A stretch of DNA of 64,000 bases from Seriola aureovittata (taxonomy: Eukaryota > Chordata > Actinopteri > Carangiformes > Carangidae), in the NCBI RefSeq assembly GCF_021018895.1, contig NC_079382.1, forward strand, positions 20,816,001-20,880,000, given 5' to 3'. This document shows positions 23,501 through 36,179 of this stretch, piece after piece. Under the pieces are notes generated by a model that worked only from the letters and a program-made list of their open reading frames with translations, was not told the origin of the DNA and searched no databases. Every line of letters begins with the position of its first letter. Position 1 is the first letter of the stretch. The translations under genes were made by a program, and so were the position numbers.

Positions 23501-23930
23501 ATTGTGTTTCTGAAGAGCTGTGTATCATGTCTTCCTCCCTCCTCTGTCAGCAAACAGTGGTCACATGGGGCTGGAGCCAGCCAATCTGCTCTTCCAGCCT
23601 CACCTTTACTGGATCATTTGCTGGCTAACACCTGATACTTTTCATGTCACTAACTCGCAGGCTGCCCACAATTGCCTTGCCAAATGGCCTGCGACCACCT
23701 ATTCTGCAGGTCCCTATTGTGGATCAGTTGAACGCCGTCCAGGAGCAAACTCTGCCTAATTGACCCCATATGTTCTCCCAGAGTTCAGACTCACCCGCTG
23801 GCAGCGTCTACGGTTCAGTACCAAAAATCGCTTAAATGCAGACTTCATGCATGTACGGGCTCGGCAGCCAAAGACACAAAGATGGCTCGATCGGTCGGCA
23901 ACAAGTCACAGATAAAAAGCAGCCTTGTGT
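23501..23930. promoter_or_regulatory. Candidate conserved non-coding block
   Basis: About 400 bp of complex repeat-free sequence with balanced GC and a homeodomain-like CTAATTGACC at 23755. The plus open frame 23520-23759 (79 codons) has no recognisable domain or splice signals. Regulatory function is inferred only from texture. Confidence 0.3.
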
Positions 23931-24353
23931 TTGTGGCCAAAAGAGAAAATTGGGATGAATAAACTCAAAACCAGGAAGTGTGTAAAAAAAACAAAACAAA
24001 TAACGTTACAAGCATGAAACTAACTGAGTCATTTGAAAAGACGGAGAAAAAAAAGAAGTGAATTTTTTTAAATTTGTGACATTTTGAATGTGTTTATCTC
24101 GTCAGTACAGTGTGTCCTGAAGCCTGCGCTGCGTTCAAAGGCTGCGGCGGTGAGGGGCCTTAAAAAGACGTGTCTGCCAGAGAGAGCGGACGAGCAGCAG
24201 TTGGCAGGACTGCTGGGAGTCCGGTTATTGGCAGCTGCACAGTGTGGAGGAGCTGCTGCTCTTTATAGCCTTCACTTCCAATTGTAATTTATTTGCAGGT
24301 TGTTAAGGGGATTTGAAGCCACAATGTGGGACATTTGCTAATAAACACCTTTC

Positions 24354-24359
<6 letters not shown>
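23931..24359. other. Non-genic DNA
   Basis: A-rich to about 24080, then GC-richer unique sequence with a 67-codon frame (24084-24287) lacking any domain. Confidence 0.55.

Positions 24360-24392
<33 letters not shown>
24360..24392. repeat. (ATT)n trinucleotide tract
   Basis: Eleven ATT units after a T run. Confidence 0.95.
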
Positions 24393-25482
24393 GCTGTAGA
24401 ACATTAAATGATTTAATAAGTTCATTAAAGCTTTATTTGTGGGTCAGGTGATATAGATCCTTTCTGTGGGAAAACATCCTACACGCAGGATATCATGTGT
24501 TTTATGTTTCTGGCAGCAGCAGCAGCAAAAGCCATGTATTTGGGATATATTACCAAAAAGCTCCGTTCTTACATTTTTATCTGTTGAACCGTGAAAATCT
24601 TATTTTCTTAAAACAACTGAAAAATCTGCAGGTTGAGGTTTGATTATTTCAGCTGTTTCCAATACTCGAGTTGTCCTTTTCTTTTTACAGTTTGTGCAAA
24701 AAAATGTAGATTCACTGTTGTTATACAGTCAGAGTAATAGCTCTTGACTGTACTTTACTAGATTTATTCATTTCTATTGTTAATAAATTCAGAGAAAAAG
24801 CCAAAACCACCAATGCATCAGTGTGTCTCTTAATACTTTCTGACTTCCCAAGTCAGAGTTTCATTTACAACAAAAAGACTCAGTCATTTCTTAAAACAGC
24901 TGGGCGTTGTAGTTTTTAACAAACCGACCTAAGTAAGTCCTGGTTAATTAGTATTTCATTAAGTAAAATAATTTACCATGGCCATGTGAAGACGTAGATT
25001 TAAAAAAAAAAAAAAAAAAAACATTAGAAATACAGTAGTTTTATTTCTAAAAAATAAATAAATAAATCTAGATCTAAAACAGGTGGTAATTCCTCTGGGA
25101 CTATTTTCAGTGGAGGATTAATCCACTGATGTTCATGAGGATATGCAGCAGTCGCAGATCAGTGTGTGTTGATGTTAATGAAGGGAAATGTCACCCACGC
25201 TGCAATGTGGCTCACAGACAGTGTTCTTAATAGTTTTTGGACCACATTAACACAGTGTATATCATGAGTCATATCCTCTAACAGTGGGTATTTTGTGACG
25301 CATGTGCAGCATCACCGTACATTGACAAAGAACAGGGAGGTTATTGTGAGCGCTGATACCCAACATGGCCGAGTGTGGAAAGACGGAGAAAGCCAGACTC
25401 GTAAAAAACCACCATATCTAAAGACAAACCGTCATCATGTTGGCTTTCTATTTGTTTTAACATGACCATAAGAAAGTATGTT

Positions 25483-25486
<4 letters not shown>
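24393..25486. other. Non-genic DNA
   Basis: Unique AT-rich sequence. A run of about 20 A occurs near 25001-25020 and TAAA repeats at 25049-25067. No gene is supported. Confidence 0.6.

Positions 25487-25523
<37 letters not shown>
25487..25523. repeat. (GT)n microsatellite
   Basis: A perfect GT tract of about 18 units. Confidence 0.95.
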
Positions 25524-25525
<2 letters not shown>

Positions 25526-26631
25526 AGAGCAGGGGAACTTCAAAAGCACCCGTGAGTGCATACAAACAGCTCGGCCTCTGTGGCAAACCTCCCATCGTGC
25601 TGGAGGAGAGCAGCAAGTTTGCAAAATAGCTGCCTCAACAGACAATCTGGAACAAATTGTGATCTAACTCTTGCTGGAATCTGCAGGAGCTGCCTATGAA
25701 AATATCAGTAATTGAAGGGGAGGGGGTCTCAAAGCGAATACATGCGAGTCAAAGTCTCCGAGCTGCAGTGGCAGTAAAAACTGTACAAGTTGTCAAAGAG
25801 GAGAAGTCCTTAAATCAAACTTGATAATTAGTGTCAGTAAAGTATATTTGGATGCAAAAAAATTATAATTTAGTTGGATCTGATTAATAGTGCTCATTAC
25901 AACACAGCAGAAGGCCTACAGATATTTATGACCGTAGTTTTCTGTTTTAATTTCATTTACCTCATTATCCGTCCAAACGATCCCTCACTCATGACTCAGT
26001 AGTCGATGTAATGTTTTTCCTTTCGGGACACGAGGACGTGTGCGGGAGGAAGCTCCAGACATTGTTACTGACTGCCACATGACAATCACGAGAACGTGTC
26101 TGATGGCTGCATCCATCAAGTCTAAAGCCAATCTAGCAGCCAGGAGAACCACAGCGCGCACAGATACAATTGCATTACCGCATCCCACACAAGTAATCAT
26201 CCAAAATGTCTCCCCAATGAGTTGCAAGATGAAGCACTGTGAGTTTGTAACTCTCAGTGAAGAGATTAGATGAATGGTGTTAACCAAGTGGTTTGAGGAG
26301 AAAATACAACACACAAAAGATCCCTGGGACTCGTAAAGGATTCTGTTTCCAACCTGCTCTGACACGACATGATTTTAATCTCTGGGCCTTGAGTTGGTGA
26401 TAGTGTGTGGAAATAAAAGTGACAATAACAGCTTGTTTTAGGCGGCAATGATCTCCACTGTCCAAACGAGTGTTTTAGCCCCGTCTCATAATCTCCACCC
26501 TTAGTGACGCATATCACATAATGCACACTGGTAAGTGCGTGGCCTTGTAAACAGGAAGCAGATGATCAACTCGGAAGTCGGTTAGTTGCAGAAAATACAA
26601 CAAATAAGAAACGGCAAAGGGAGTTGTAGCA
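25524..26631. other. Non-genic DNA
   Basis: Unique sequence. Overlapping frames on both strands at 25985-26526 reach 126 codons without any recognisable domain. Confidence 0.55.
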
Positions 26632-26800
26632 TTAAAGCTCCATATTTTCCTCTTTTCTCACTGTTTTATTTGAAGTGAAAATATATATTTGTGGTTTTAA
26701 AAACTAAAAACCACCTCAGTGTAGTTTTACATCTCCTCTCTCAGGCTTCTCTCTGGAGCTCCAGTAACAACAGGTCGCTGTTAAACAATCCTACGCAGCC
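26632..26800 (+). mobile_element. Diverged 5' part related to TTAA-flanked family B
   Basis: Starts at a TTAA followed by AGCTCCATATTTTCCTC, and continues with ATATATATTTGTGGTTTTAA and AACCACCTCAGTGTAGTTTT. These correspond to AGGTCCCATATTTTCCTC, AGATATATTTGTGGTTTAAG and AACCATCTCAATGTCGTTTT in the copy at 47245. The 3' part is not recognised. Confidence 0.5.
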
Positions 26801-28890
26801 CCAATCAAATGTAGCTGCAACTGTGCAAAAAGTGGCTTAGCATCAGAATAGCACTTTACATTGCATTACGCTTTCTCCTAATATAAGGTGCCATTAGCTC
26901 CAGCTGCTGGAAATGAATTTACTACGTGGTAGACAAGAGAAGAAGGTATTTACATGGACACTGTTGAATTTCGATTTTATTTAATTTTATTTTTATTTTT
27001 GCTTTTGTGATTGGTCTCACTCCTCCTTTAATTTTGGGTGTTTGTTATTTTTTGTAATTTGGGGATCATACATGTTTAGCATGTGTGCAACACAGTTATT
27101 TGTTTGTTGTTTCCTGCTCTTGCTGTATGAGTCGTGCTGTAGCTGCTCATGGATCTGTGGTGTAAAAGAGACTGATGGAGGACTCACTCCCGTCTGGGTA
27201 GTTAGCATGTTAGCATGACTGAAGTTTCAATAAAAATAAAAAAAAAACTCTCTGGAAAGTGATTCGCCAAATTCCACTGTGGTGAAACAAGGATTAAGGC
27301 GAGATAAAACGCATCACTGCACATAAACCGCTGGATTTAATATGTAACCAGAGTTATTGCTGTATATCAATCTAGTGATGCGTCACCCCCAGATGTTCTC
27401 CATCTGGATTTCTCCCTGAACTCGCTGCTTCCATCTCAACAGAATGGAGCCGAATGGAATTTGGTTTGTGGTTTAAAACCTTAAGGATTTCTCTGTAACA
27501 TTAAATATTAATGACTAAATGAGCAAAAAAAAAAAATCAAAGTTTAAGATTGGAGAAAACATCCTTCATCCTGTTTATTGGTTTTGTTTAAAAGTGAAAC
27601 CCGTCAGAGGACCTGCTTCATCAGAGCGGAGCGGGTGTGGCTGATGAGGAGAGGTGAAGGTGAAGGGAGAACGAGGATCTGAGGCGTCTGGTGAAAACAG
27701 AGATCGTCTAATGATGAAGAAGAGCTTATTTTAACCCGTATCATGATCCTTTCCTAAACCTAACCAAGCCAGGACAGTTTATTATTGTAACCATGACAAC
27801 TTAGGTCTAGTGCTGCCTGCTGCACTGGACTTGTTGCTGTGACGACAAGGACTCTGGAAAGCTGCCCTCTGTTACCGTGCCCACCTGCTGTTCAAGGAGA
27901 AACAGTTCAACCATCAGCTCCCTCTCACATTATAAACAGTTGATTTTACATTTCTGTTGCTGCACAGTTGAAGGTGATGAGACGATGTGGAGCTTTAGAC
28001 TGAGGAGAAAGTTACAAGTTACATCCTGTGTTACTGTCAGAACAGTTTTCATAGGGACTATTTCTTTGGTCAAAAATCCCCTCGTGATGAACTTTGCTGT
28101 GCACAGTTTAATGTTTTTAAAGAGTTCCCTGAGGAGGTGGGGAAGGAGTTAGTTGATAGTCACTTTGCATCTGCTCTCAACACATGGAGCACTGCAGGAT
28201 AAGTTTACAGATGTTATAAGTCCAGTAGTAAATATCTAGTGGCTCTAAAAGAAGTAAATCTTGCACACAGCATCGAGTCGGTGCCGCAGGATGGATGGAT
28301 TCTTCTGCAGCTTGACATGACAACCACAATATATATACGTCAGGGTGTGACAAGTGATCGCCATAGATGCTAATAACTTTTCCACGTTCCATTAGTTGAG
28401 ACGGATCTGCTGACAACAGAGAAGTAACGTCTGTGTTAATCTACATCTTGTGCGAACGCCAGGGAAACTTAAAAGCAGCGTGAAGACGAGCAACTTTCAG
28501 CATCTGGACGCTTTCCAAGAGCACGCAACTTTTCAGAGCCGCCAAGAGCTCTTCATCTTCCAGGAAAACTCTTAACTCACGGCGAAGCCACTGTGACGCC
28601 TTCCCCGGCCCTTAAAGGTTATTATTATTTTAATCGCTATTGAAACAAGCAAGTAAACAAACACTTCATCCGTTTAGCCGGAGACAGCGGCGGTGGCCGC
28701 TCCTCTCAGACTTCAGATCTGTGAAATGGTAATCTCCTTTCATGGTCCAGGCCTCCTTGCTTTTGTCCTCGGAGCGACTCCCACTGAGACGCTGTGACTT
28801 GATCTGAATGAGAGGCACAGAGTTGGCACCTCGCTATAGAGGGAGCCCAGTGAAGGTAGAGCTAGAGCAGCTAGATAAGGAGGAGACCTT

Positions 28891-28892
<2 letters not shown>
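26801..28892. other. Non-genic DNA
   Basis: Unique sequence with no gene recognised. A-rich run at 27236-27247. The segment 28450-28800 is GC-richer and repeat-free. Confidence 0.55.

Positions 28893-28940
<48 letters not shown>
28893..28940. repeat. (GT)n microsatellite
   Basis: A GT tract of about 23 units with one C interruption near the 3' end. Confidence 0.95.
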
Positions 28941-29348
28941 CACGGCGAGGTTTTCTACTTCAAAAACAGCTGCTCTCACGGTGAAACAGTCACTTCATTC
29001 AAGTAGATTCCGGCGGCTTTGCACAACAGTTGCTTCAAACGGGAAAAGAGAGGCGACGTTCTGATCTGCAGAAATCACGGAAAAAAATCACAAACTACTC
29101 AAATTGGTATAGGGGCAATCAGAAAGCTCGCACCGCCTGTGATTGCTTCAAAGACGAGATGAGAGAGACTAAACATCTACAGATGTAGTTTTTTTGTTGT
29201 TACTCTGAGCAGCGTGCCCACTCACTCACACGACGGCAAACTGTACCGTTCAGGCGTTTTTTTGCTAGTGAGGGATGTGGAGGAGTAAGCAAAGAGGAAT
29301 TTGGGGAAAAAAATAAAAGAGAAATTGCTGCATCAGGAGAGAATGAAC

Positions 29349-29350
<2 letters not shown>
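28941..29350. other. Non-genic DNA
   Basis: Unique sequence between two dinucleotide tracts of opposite phase. Nothing recognised. Confidence 0.6.

Positions 29351-29383
<33 letters not shown>
29351..29383. repeat. (AC)n microsatellite
   Basis: A perfect AC tract of about 16 units. Confidence 0.95.
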
Positions 29384-29384
<1 letters not shown>

Positions 29385-29514
29385 CCGTTCGTTTCTACTG
29401 GATTCTTCATTTATCAAAGGCGTCACTTCAGGTCCATCACGCAACAACTGTAAATTCTAAAATGACGTAAACGCAGCGCGACTATGGACGACGGTTCTCT
29501 GTGGATTCGTCACT

Positions 29515-29576
29515 GCAATACACATTATGATTTGATCCATTGTTAATATGAAAAATATTGGCGACTGTAGCTTTAA
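29515..29576 (-). mobile_element. Terminal fragment of repeat family F
   Basis: TTTGATCCATTGTTAATATG, then AAAAATATTGGCGACTGTAG and CTTTAA parallel the end of the copy at 44365-44583 (TTTGATCCAT..AAATATTGATCAGTGCAGCTTTAA) and, in reverse, the start at 40915. Only the end is recognisable. Confidence 0.5.
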
Positions 29577-30185
29577 ATCTTCAGACTCTGCTTCAGCCTG
29601 TAAATAAAGACTAATGTCAAATCATTTCGTTGTTTTCAACCAAATTTACAAATCAGAACCTGGTTTGAAAATAGAGGGTTAGTTAGTTAAGACTTTCCTG
29701 TGGGACGTAGGTCGACGACTGAGAGCAGTTGTAGGTGAGTAAAACTCTGTATTCAGCCGGTGAGCCAGGCCTACAGCCAAATGAATTTTTTAAAGCTTGA
29801 ATAAGAAGCAGGGAACGGTTGAGTTGAGAGCTGTTAGTGATTTGAATGGGGCGGCGGCTCTATGTGTTGAAGCTCTGTGTGTCTGGGGCACACTCCAGGA
29901 GGAAGAGGACCGTTACAGTCTCTCAAAGACGCCTGTCAGCCCGCCTTATTGATGCCCATGCCACCACCGGCTCACTGACTGATTGCTGGATGAACATTCC
30001 CCTGATTGATGTGACAGACAATTGGCCTGATGTTCCACTACCACCAGGCCCGCCTCCCCCCTCCTCCCCCCTCCTCCCCCCGCCTCCCCACCTCTTCACC
30101 CCTTTCAGCCAGCACAACCCAGTGAGTGTGAGCGGTGTGTTTTCTCCGCTGCGACCCTGGAGGCTGACTTGAAAAACTTTTTTTT
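29577..30185. other. Non-genic DNA
   Basis: Unique sequence with a C-rich CTCCCCC patch at 30050-30090. The 158-codon minus frame (29923-30399) is Pro/Gly-rich through this patch and has no domain. Confidence 0.5.
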
Positions 30186-30189
30186 TTTC

Positions 30190-30720
30190 GGGTTGAGGTC
30201 TATCCAACAGGCCGGGGCTGGCGTCGGCGGCAGATTGATGCAACTGTGTCCAGTGATGAAAACGGACTTTCTGGTGGATGAATTCAAGCAGCAGCGGAGC
30301 CTTCGGGGGGAACAGAATCAATGAGCAGTTGTCTGCACACTTCAAGGGCCACGCCTGCTGTTGCATTTGAACTCTTACCAAACAACCAGATTTTGTCAAG
30401 TCTAATACTGTTGAAGGAAATCAGATCGTGGTCTGTGTCAGCGAGCCGACGAATGGTTAAAGAATGTGCATTATTTGTTTTCCGGGGGCCGCTGTATGAT
30501 AATGCCGCCCACCCGTTGGTGCGGTTGCCTCCTTGTCAGAACCATTGTGTTCACGTTCATGTTGCCATGTCGAGTTCTTTCATCCAGACTGTCAGGGGCT
30601 GCAGCGATCTGCCATTAAAGCTGTGTTATGGCGTGGAACCGGGCCATGGATGTGACAGTTGTGATGGCCTCTTCAGTCGGGCAGAGAGACAGGTGGGGGG
30701 GGGGCTGAGGTGATACAGAT
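30190..30720. promoter_or_regulatory. Candidate conserved non-coding block
   Basis: About 500 bp of complex sequence with no repeats until a run of nine G near 30695. Motifs include TGCATTATTTG near 30467 and TGATAATGCCGCCC near 30497. The 130-codon plus frame (30321-30713) shows no domain. A regulatory role is inferred. Confidence 0.3.
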
Positions 30721-32366
30721 CCTGCCGGTGGAGAGGAGACGTTAAAGGCCTCAGTGTAAACAACATGTTGTCTAAACATGTAAAAGGCAGAAGAGTTTGT
30801 TTCAAAGTCTGCAGACTTTCACATACACCGGGCGAATCGCAGTGTCACATCATCAAAGTTTCTGAATCATCTTGTTTGGAAATTTATAAAAATTCTTGGT
30901 TGCACCTCGTCGTCTCACACAGATCTGATAAGCACTTTGTTTTTAGCACAGTGAGGCCTTCAGTCAAAAAATTTCATTAAAACATTTTTCTTTTTCTTAA
31001 ATACGTCACATTAACTTTCATGTTTTTTTTCCTGAACATAATATTTATTTAAATAATAGATTTATAAAATAATTTTATGTTTGTATGCTTATACTGTAAA
31101 CAATGTTACATAAATATACAATATTTCCATCCCAAAGACAAAATCAATAGATGTTGATATTATACAACAAAAGTATGAGACAACTTTCCCAGATTGTGAA
31201 GACAGACCAAATGTGTATGTGACATGTTGTATCGCGTATGTAAATAAATGTAAATATATCATCGTATTATCAACTACATGTTGATACAGTAAAAAAGAAG
31301 AAAGAACGAGTGTCTTTTATGCACCAGGAGTGAGTACGATGAACCATCCAGTGTGAAATAAAGAACTGCTGCTTCTTTATTTCCACTGACATGCGGCTAC
31401 AAAGCAACATGGCCACCGAGCGGGACGGGCTAACTCCTGAAACGGCGGGGAGTCGCGGTCGTCTGGTGGAGCCTGTATTCTGCAGCGGACTGTGCGTTTG
31501 TACCCACGAGGAACGGTGCACGGCTGCGGCGGCTGTGACCGAAGACTCCTCTGGTGGAGGTCACGGTTCTTGAAGTTCCAGCTGTACGATCAGCCGAGGG
31601 AGTTCAGCGCCGCTGTTATTTCAGCGGCGTATCTGTGATAGATGTACAGAGGCATCAAAAAGCAGCACGCCCCAATGGGCTTTTCAGCATCAGCCGGGCG
31701 ACTCCCCATCATGCAGCTGTTGTGCTGAAATGCACCAACGTGCACAGTTTTGCTGGTGCTCGCTCTTCCCTGTGTGTACAGCGTGTCCAGTACGTGTGGG
31801 AGGGGCAATAAACTTCATCCTGAACATGAGTTATGAAAAAATATCTGGGGACAAATGCGAAAGAAAAGACCGTGATGAAAACTCGGAGACTCTCTGCACC
31901 ACCTGCGTAACTTCCTGTAGGCATGGACTTAATGCTAAAGATATAAATGCCACAATTACTTATTAGCACTACAAAAGCAGGACACTTGCTCTTGCATTTA
32001 TACATCACGGCTACAGGCCGTCACCAGCTGGTCGCAGTGTAATCAGACCAGAGGCTGAACTCCTTTCCCTCTTTTGGCCAGATGGAGGCCTGGGATCGGA
32101 TCCATCCACACAGCTAACACCTTCCTCCCGGACATGCCTTGCACTGATATGGGGAAGTCTGTAAAGAAAAGCTCTGCCCGCAGCTATCTGCCGTTCTAAT
32201 GCACGTCTCTAAAATTCACTCTTAAACTATTATTTCTAAAATGACAGGAGAAGGGACTCTCCGCTAATTTGATATGTCAAAATCAATTTAGTCGTTCAGG
32301 CCGCTGCTCGGCAAATGTAATGTATTGTTTGTCTCTGGCGGAGCTTTGTCAAGGGTGAGGAAGACA
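30721..32366. other. Non-genic DNA
   Basis: AT-rich to about 31270, then a GC-richer part (31390-31560) with several CpG and open frames on both strands but no recognisable domain. No gene is supported. Confidence 0.5.
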
Positions 32367-32450
32367 TTAAAGGTCCCGTATTCTCCTCTTCTGTGTTTTA
32401 TTTGAAGCGTTGATCCATAAGAAGATATATTTGTGGTTTCATTCGTATCT
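32367..32450 (+). mobile_element. 5' end of TTAA-flanked family B
   Basis: A TTAA is followed by AGGTCCCGTATTCTCCTC, and then GTTGATCCATAAGAAGATAT and ATTTGTGGTTTCA. This matches the 5' end of the copy at 47245 closely. The rest of the element is not recognised. Confidence 0.6.
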
Positions 32451-33774
32451 ATGTTTTGTAGTATCTATCTGTCTAAACCACAATGACCGGACTGAATTTC
32501 ATGTGTTCTGTCGTTCTCTCAGAGCAATGTACAGATGGGTTTATCATGGCCGCCTATTGTGTCCTAAACCTACAGAGACACACCTGAGAAGGTTACAAGC
32601 CACACGGGCTGCGATGCTTTGAAATCAATCCAAAAATACACAGGAAACAATTGACGGACGCACCACGAATTTAATTTTATCTCGGCAGGTAGGAATTGGT
32701 ATCGACGTGGGCCCATCACGGTTTTGTCGTAGATAGAGAAGATAGCCACCCACACAATCCATGAAAGATGATTCGAGGTCCCCGAAGGAAATTTGTCGTG
32801 GTGTCTTCTTTTTACTTTCCTCTGAGAAAAAAAAACAAAAAAACAAAGAAGGAGGGAAAATACATCATAAAGAGAAACGAGGACAGATGTAGGCCGTGAG
32901 CCGAGGAGATGCTTAATCAAACTGCCGGTGTCAGTTGGTGGAAGTGCAGATAGCGCTGATCTCAATTGCCGTCACTCTTATTTTTTTTTTCTTTTTGCCA
33001 GGGAATAAAAAACAGAAACAGACTTTTGAACATTCTGTTCTTCCTATAATCATTATTTATATGACTGCTGTTTGTACGAGCGGACATCACATCTTCCCCT
33101 GTTTATTCCCGGCCACTCGCGGGGGGGGGTGTCGCCGGGATCCGCAGGCTGTTCCTCTGACATCAGCCTCGTCCCGTTTTTTTTTTTATTCAAAGTCAAT
33201 TGAAGCATCCTGACGCGTGGTTGTGCCAAAGCCGGGAGACGCCAAACAATAGATACACCAAGAAAAGCTCCGCTGCAATTCATCAGCGGCAGCTTTTCCC
33301 ACCAGTTTTATCAGCAAACAGCCAATGAATATGCTGTTAAACAAACAGCCGTCCAAACAGGACCACCGTGCCTAACGTCATTATGCCCGTGTCCTCTGCT
33401 CGCCGATGGGAAAAAAAAGCGCCAGCCTCATCTCAGGAACTCTTATGGGGATTTAACCATACCAGAATTCTGATCTGACTTGGACGGCATCCCAGAAAGC
33501 AGCAGAGTTAATAGCCTTTCTCTCTATTGAATAATGCTTTGAATCTGTAATGTGGTGCATACACGGGAGTGCAGTTTAATGTTCCTCTGAGGGAACTTCA
33601 TTTCCTCCGCTACAGAACAGTTAAAAAAGAAAAAAGTGAGCTTACTTTTTCAAATTAAAGGAAGGTCTAGTTGGAAACGGCGTCCGGTTTCCAGACAGTA
33701 ATATATCTCCACACATCATCACGACCGCCTCAGCGGTGTCTTCTCTGACTTCCAACCCAGTTCTTCTACATTAA
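32451..33774. other. Non-genic DNA
   Basis: Mostly unique sequence. G9 run near 33121 and T runs at 32982 and 33178. The part 33220-33560 is complex and repeat-free. Open frames at 32570-32965 carry no domain. Confidence 0.55.
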
Positions 33775-33795
33775 GGGGGGGGGGGGGGGGGGGGG
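33775..33795. repeat. Poly-G tract (21)
   Basis: Twenty-one uninterrupted G. Confidence 0.9.
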
Positions 33796-35439
33796 ATCTG
33801 CAGCGGTCCCAGAGAAGGTGCAAAAAACGCCTGAAGAAGTGTCCACACACGGCTGTTGTGCAATCAATAAAATATTTTCCCCGGATCTCACAGGGGAACT
33901 AAAGGAATGAGTGAACCAGATAAATCAGCCAAAACCTGGATAAGCTAAATAAATCAACCAAAGTCCCAGAATTCATAGTGAGAGAACAAACACGATTACA
34001 CGCCGAGTGCTTCTGATGACGGCCTTTATCACATGCAAGTATATAAGGGCGGGTGATTTACAGTGGGTAAGGATGGAAATGTAGATACGGGTTTCTTCAT
34101 GTCGCCACAGACCAGTCGGGTTCACGTTCGATTTGCAACTCGAGCTCCGTGTTTAGATGATATTCGTGCATCTCGATCGAGCTTGTTTTATCTTGCCCTC
34201 CAAACGCCCTTGTTTGTTCCCACCTCATCTGCGCTTTTATAAGACATGGAGTATTGTTCATGTCTGCGTTTCTGTGTTCTGAAAGGAACGAGCAATGGCC
34301 GATAGATTTCCAATGAGGGATCATAGAAACGACCGAGTCGTGGCTGTGAAATATGTGTTTTTATTTATCCATCAACCAAATTTCCCAAAAAGTTCTGTGG
34401 AGATTCAAGTGGAAGATATTGTTGTTGGAAAGGCTGCAGCGTGACGAGGTCGGCCACACTCACTCTAGATATCAACTGATTTTTTTTATTTTTATTTTTT
34501 TGTAAGACTCAACTGCAAGTCTGCGAGTAAGTCTCATACTTACCTGAGCTGGTGGGAGGCTCCAGTTAGGTGACAAGGAGAAGATAAGATGGCAGTCAGG
34601 TGTCAGTACAGAGAGACGGAGCAGGTGGCAGCTCGCTGTGAGGCTGCGGATTTTATATCTTTATGGTTTAAGTTATTTTTTTGTTGAAATTCTCAGGGTT
34701 TATTTTTCTTCTGTTTGCTAATATTTTTCTTAATAAAAAAATCCCATTTTTGAGCGCTCACTCCGACCTGCTGACATGCTTTCTTTGGAGCGCCGCTTTT
34801 AAGGTTTCCGGCGCCCTGACACCCTCATCTGCCCTTTTCATGGGGCGACACTCGCACAGAAAAACGCCTCAGAGACGGAGGCATCACGACTGAGTCAGGA
34901 ACAGTGTCAAAGTCAGTTTACTCCCTGATTTACTGCTCTGGCCCTGCCTCCCTCGGCTTTTGAGCTATTGAGATCTTCTTCTGAAGCTCTGATTTATGAG
35001 CTGGAAAGTTCACAGTGACAGGAATGTTTCACCAGAAAAAAAACCCCATTAAAAGAATTAAGTTCAACAAATAAACAAGTCCCAGAGGAAGAGGAAGGAC
35101 TTGGAGACTTGTTCCCGATGCTGCGACCTCAGAATGACCTCATCGCTTTGCTTTCGATTATCAGGGCGAGAAATTCATCTTCGACTGTAGCATCATTAGT
35201 ACGACGCCCGATTCTAATGTCTGAACTCACGCTTCTTCAACTGAAACATTTTTCTGTTTCGTTTCTTCCAAACTTACAGGGAATATCGGCCACTGGTGCA
35301 GTGTATTATATTCAGTATCAACAGACTTGCTTCCGCTCATGAATAAATACCGGGTCCATGCTGATCTCATGTTTGCATGTGACCATGTGGAGGATTTAGC
35401 TGATATACGTCTGTAGTTGAAGTCGTTTACTTCTGCATG
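33796..35439. other. Non-genic DNA
   Basis: Unique sequence with no element or gene recognised. Confidence 0.6.
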
Positions 35440-35640
35440 TCCCCATGTCTTGTTTCACTGTATTTGTTGGGTCTGAAAACCGGGAGCCCATAAGACTTGG
35501 TCTTAGCGGTTAACGTTAAAATTAGGTGTATATTTATGCTTAGGCATTCACTTGTGATGGTTCAGGTTGGGGGTAAGGGGCTAGTTAATGCATTATCTCA
35601 ATGACAGGTCCCCATAAATATAGTATGACAAGGATGTGCG
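35440..35640. mobile_element. Teleost interspersed repeat fragment
   Basis: Contains GGGGGTAAGGGGCTAGTTAA, TGCATTATCTCAATGACAGG and GTCCCCATAAATATAGTATG. This order resembles a common fish repeat with GGGTAAGGGGCTAGGGAATG and GTCCTCA(C/T)AAAGATAGAA. Class and ends are not determined. Confidence 0.4.
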
Positions 35641-35643
35641 GAT

Positions 35644-35772
35644 ATTAAAGCAGCCAATAACCTTATTAGACCCAAGGTATTCACTCATTTGAAAGCGTTA
35701 AAGGCCGATGTCGTATATCTTCAAGAATCCCACTTGCAGAATAACGACCACTTCACGATTAAAGCCTCATGA
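35644..35772 (+). pseudogene. Relic of LINE (L1/Tx1-type) endonuclease domain
   Basis: One plus-strand frame of 42 codons reads IKAANNLIRPKVFTHLK, then ALKADVVYLQESHLQNNDHF before a TGA at 35770. In L1/Tx1-type LINEs the N-terminal AP-endonuclease domain begins 'NGLNNPIKRKKVLSHLKKLKADIVFLQETHL', with the glutamate of QE(T/S)H in the active site. The match keeps that glutamate and histidine. Nothing further of the LINE is seen on either side, and the adjacent 5' sequence is a different repeat. It is a short, dead fragment. The assignment is by recognition of the motif and would be settled by a translated search. Confidence 0.6.
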
Positions 35773-36179
35773 ATTATTTTTTTTTCATTCAGATTTTAAT
35801 TCTAAACCCAGGTAAAGAATAGTGTTTAGTGCATTTAGATATTAATGGTAGACATCTTGTTGTAGTTGGCACTCTCTTTCCGTAACCAGTCATTTTAGTT
35901 GAGGTCAGACGCTCTTAAATAAAACTGTAAAGTTAAGGTTAAAAGTTAATGTAAGGTAAGGTGGTGCGATGCTAGCAGCTCTGAGAGGCTGTACTCAGGC
36001 AAGCATGCTAATGTTGTCAGGCTAACATGCTAACAGTGCAATTCATATTGTTGTCTGACAAAGAGAGAAAAAGAGTGAAATTAAAGCTTTGATGAAGTGG
36101 AATCGGTTTGAATGGTTAAATGTTGCATCCATTAAAGACAGAGTGTAGAGAAACAACATTGTGTACGTGCTCATGTCAC
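35773..36179. other. Non-genic DNA
   Basis: AT-rich; a GCTAGCAG..ATGCTAAC patch near 35967-36032 is typical of fish transposon debris but cannot be assigned. Confidence 0.5.
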
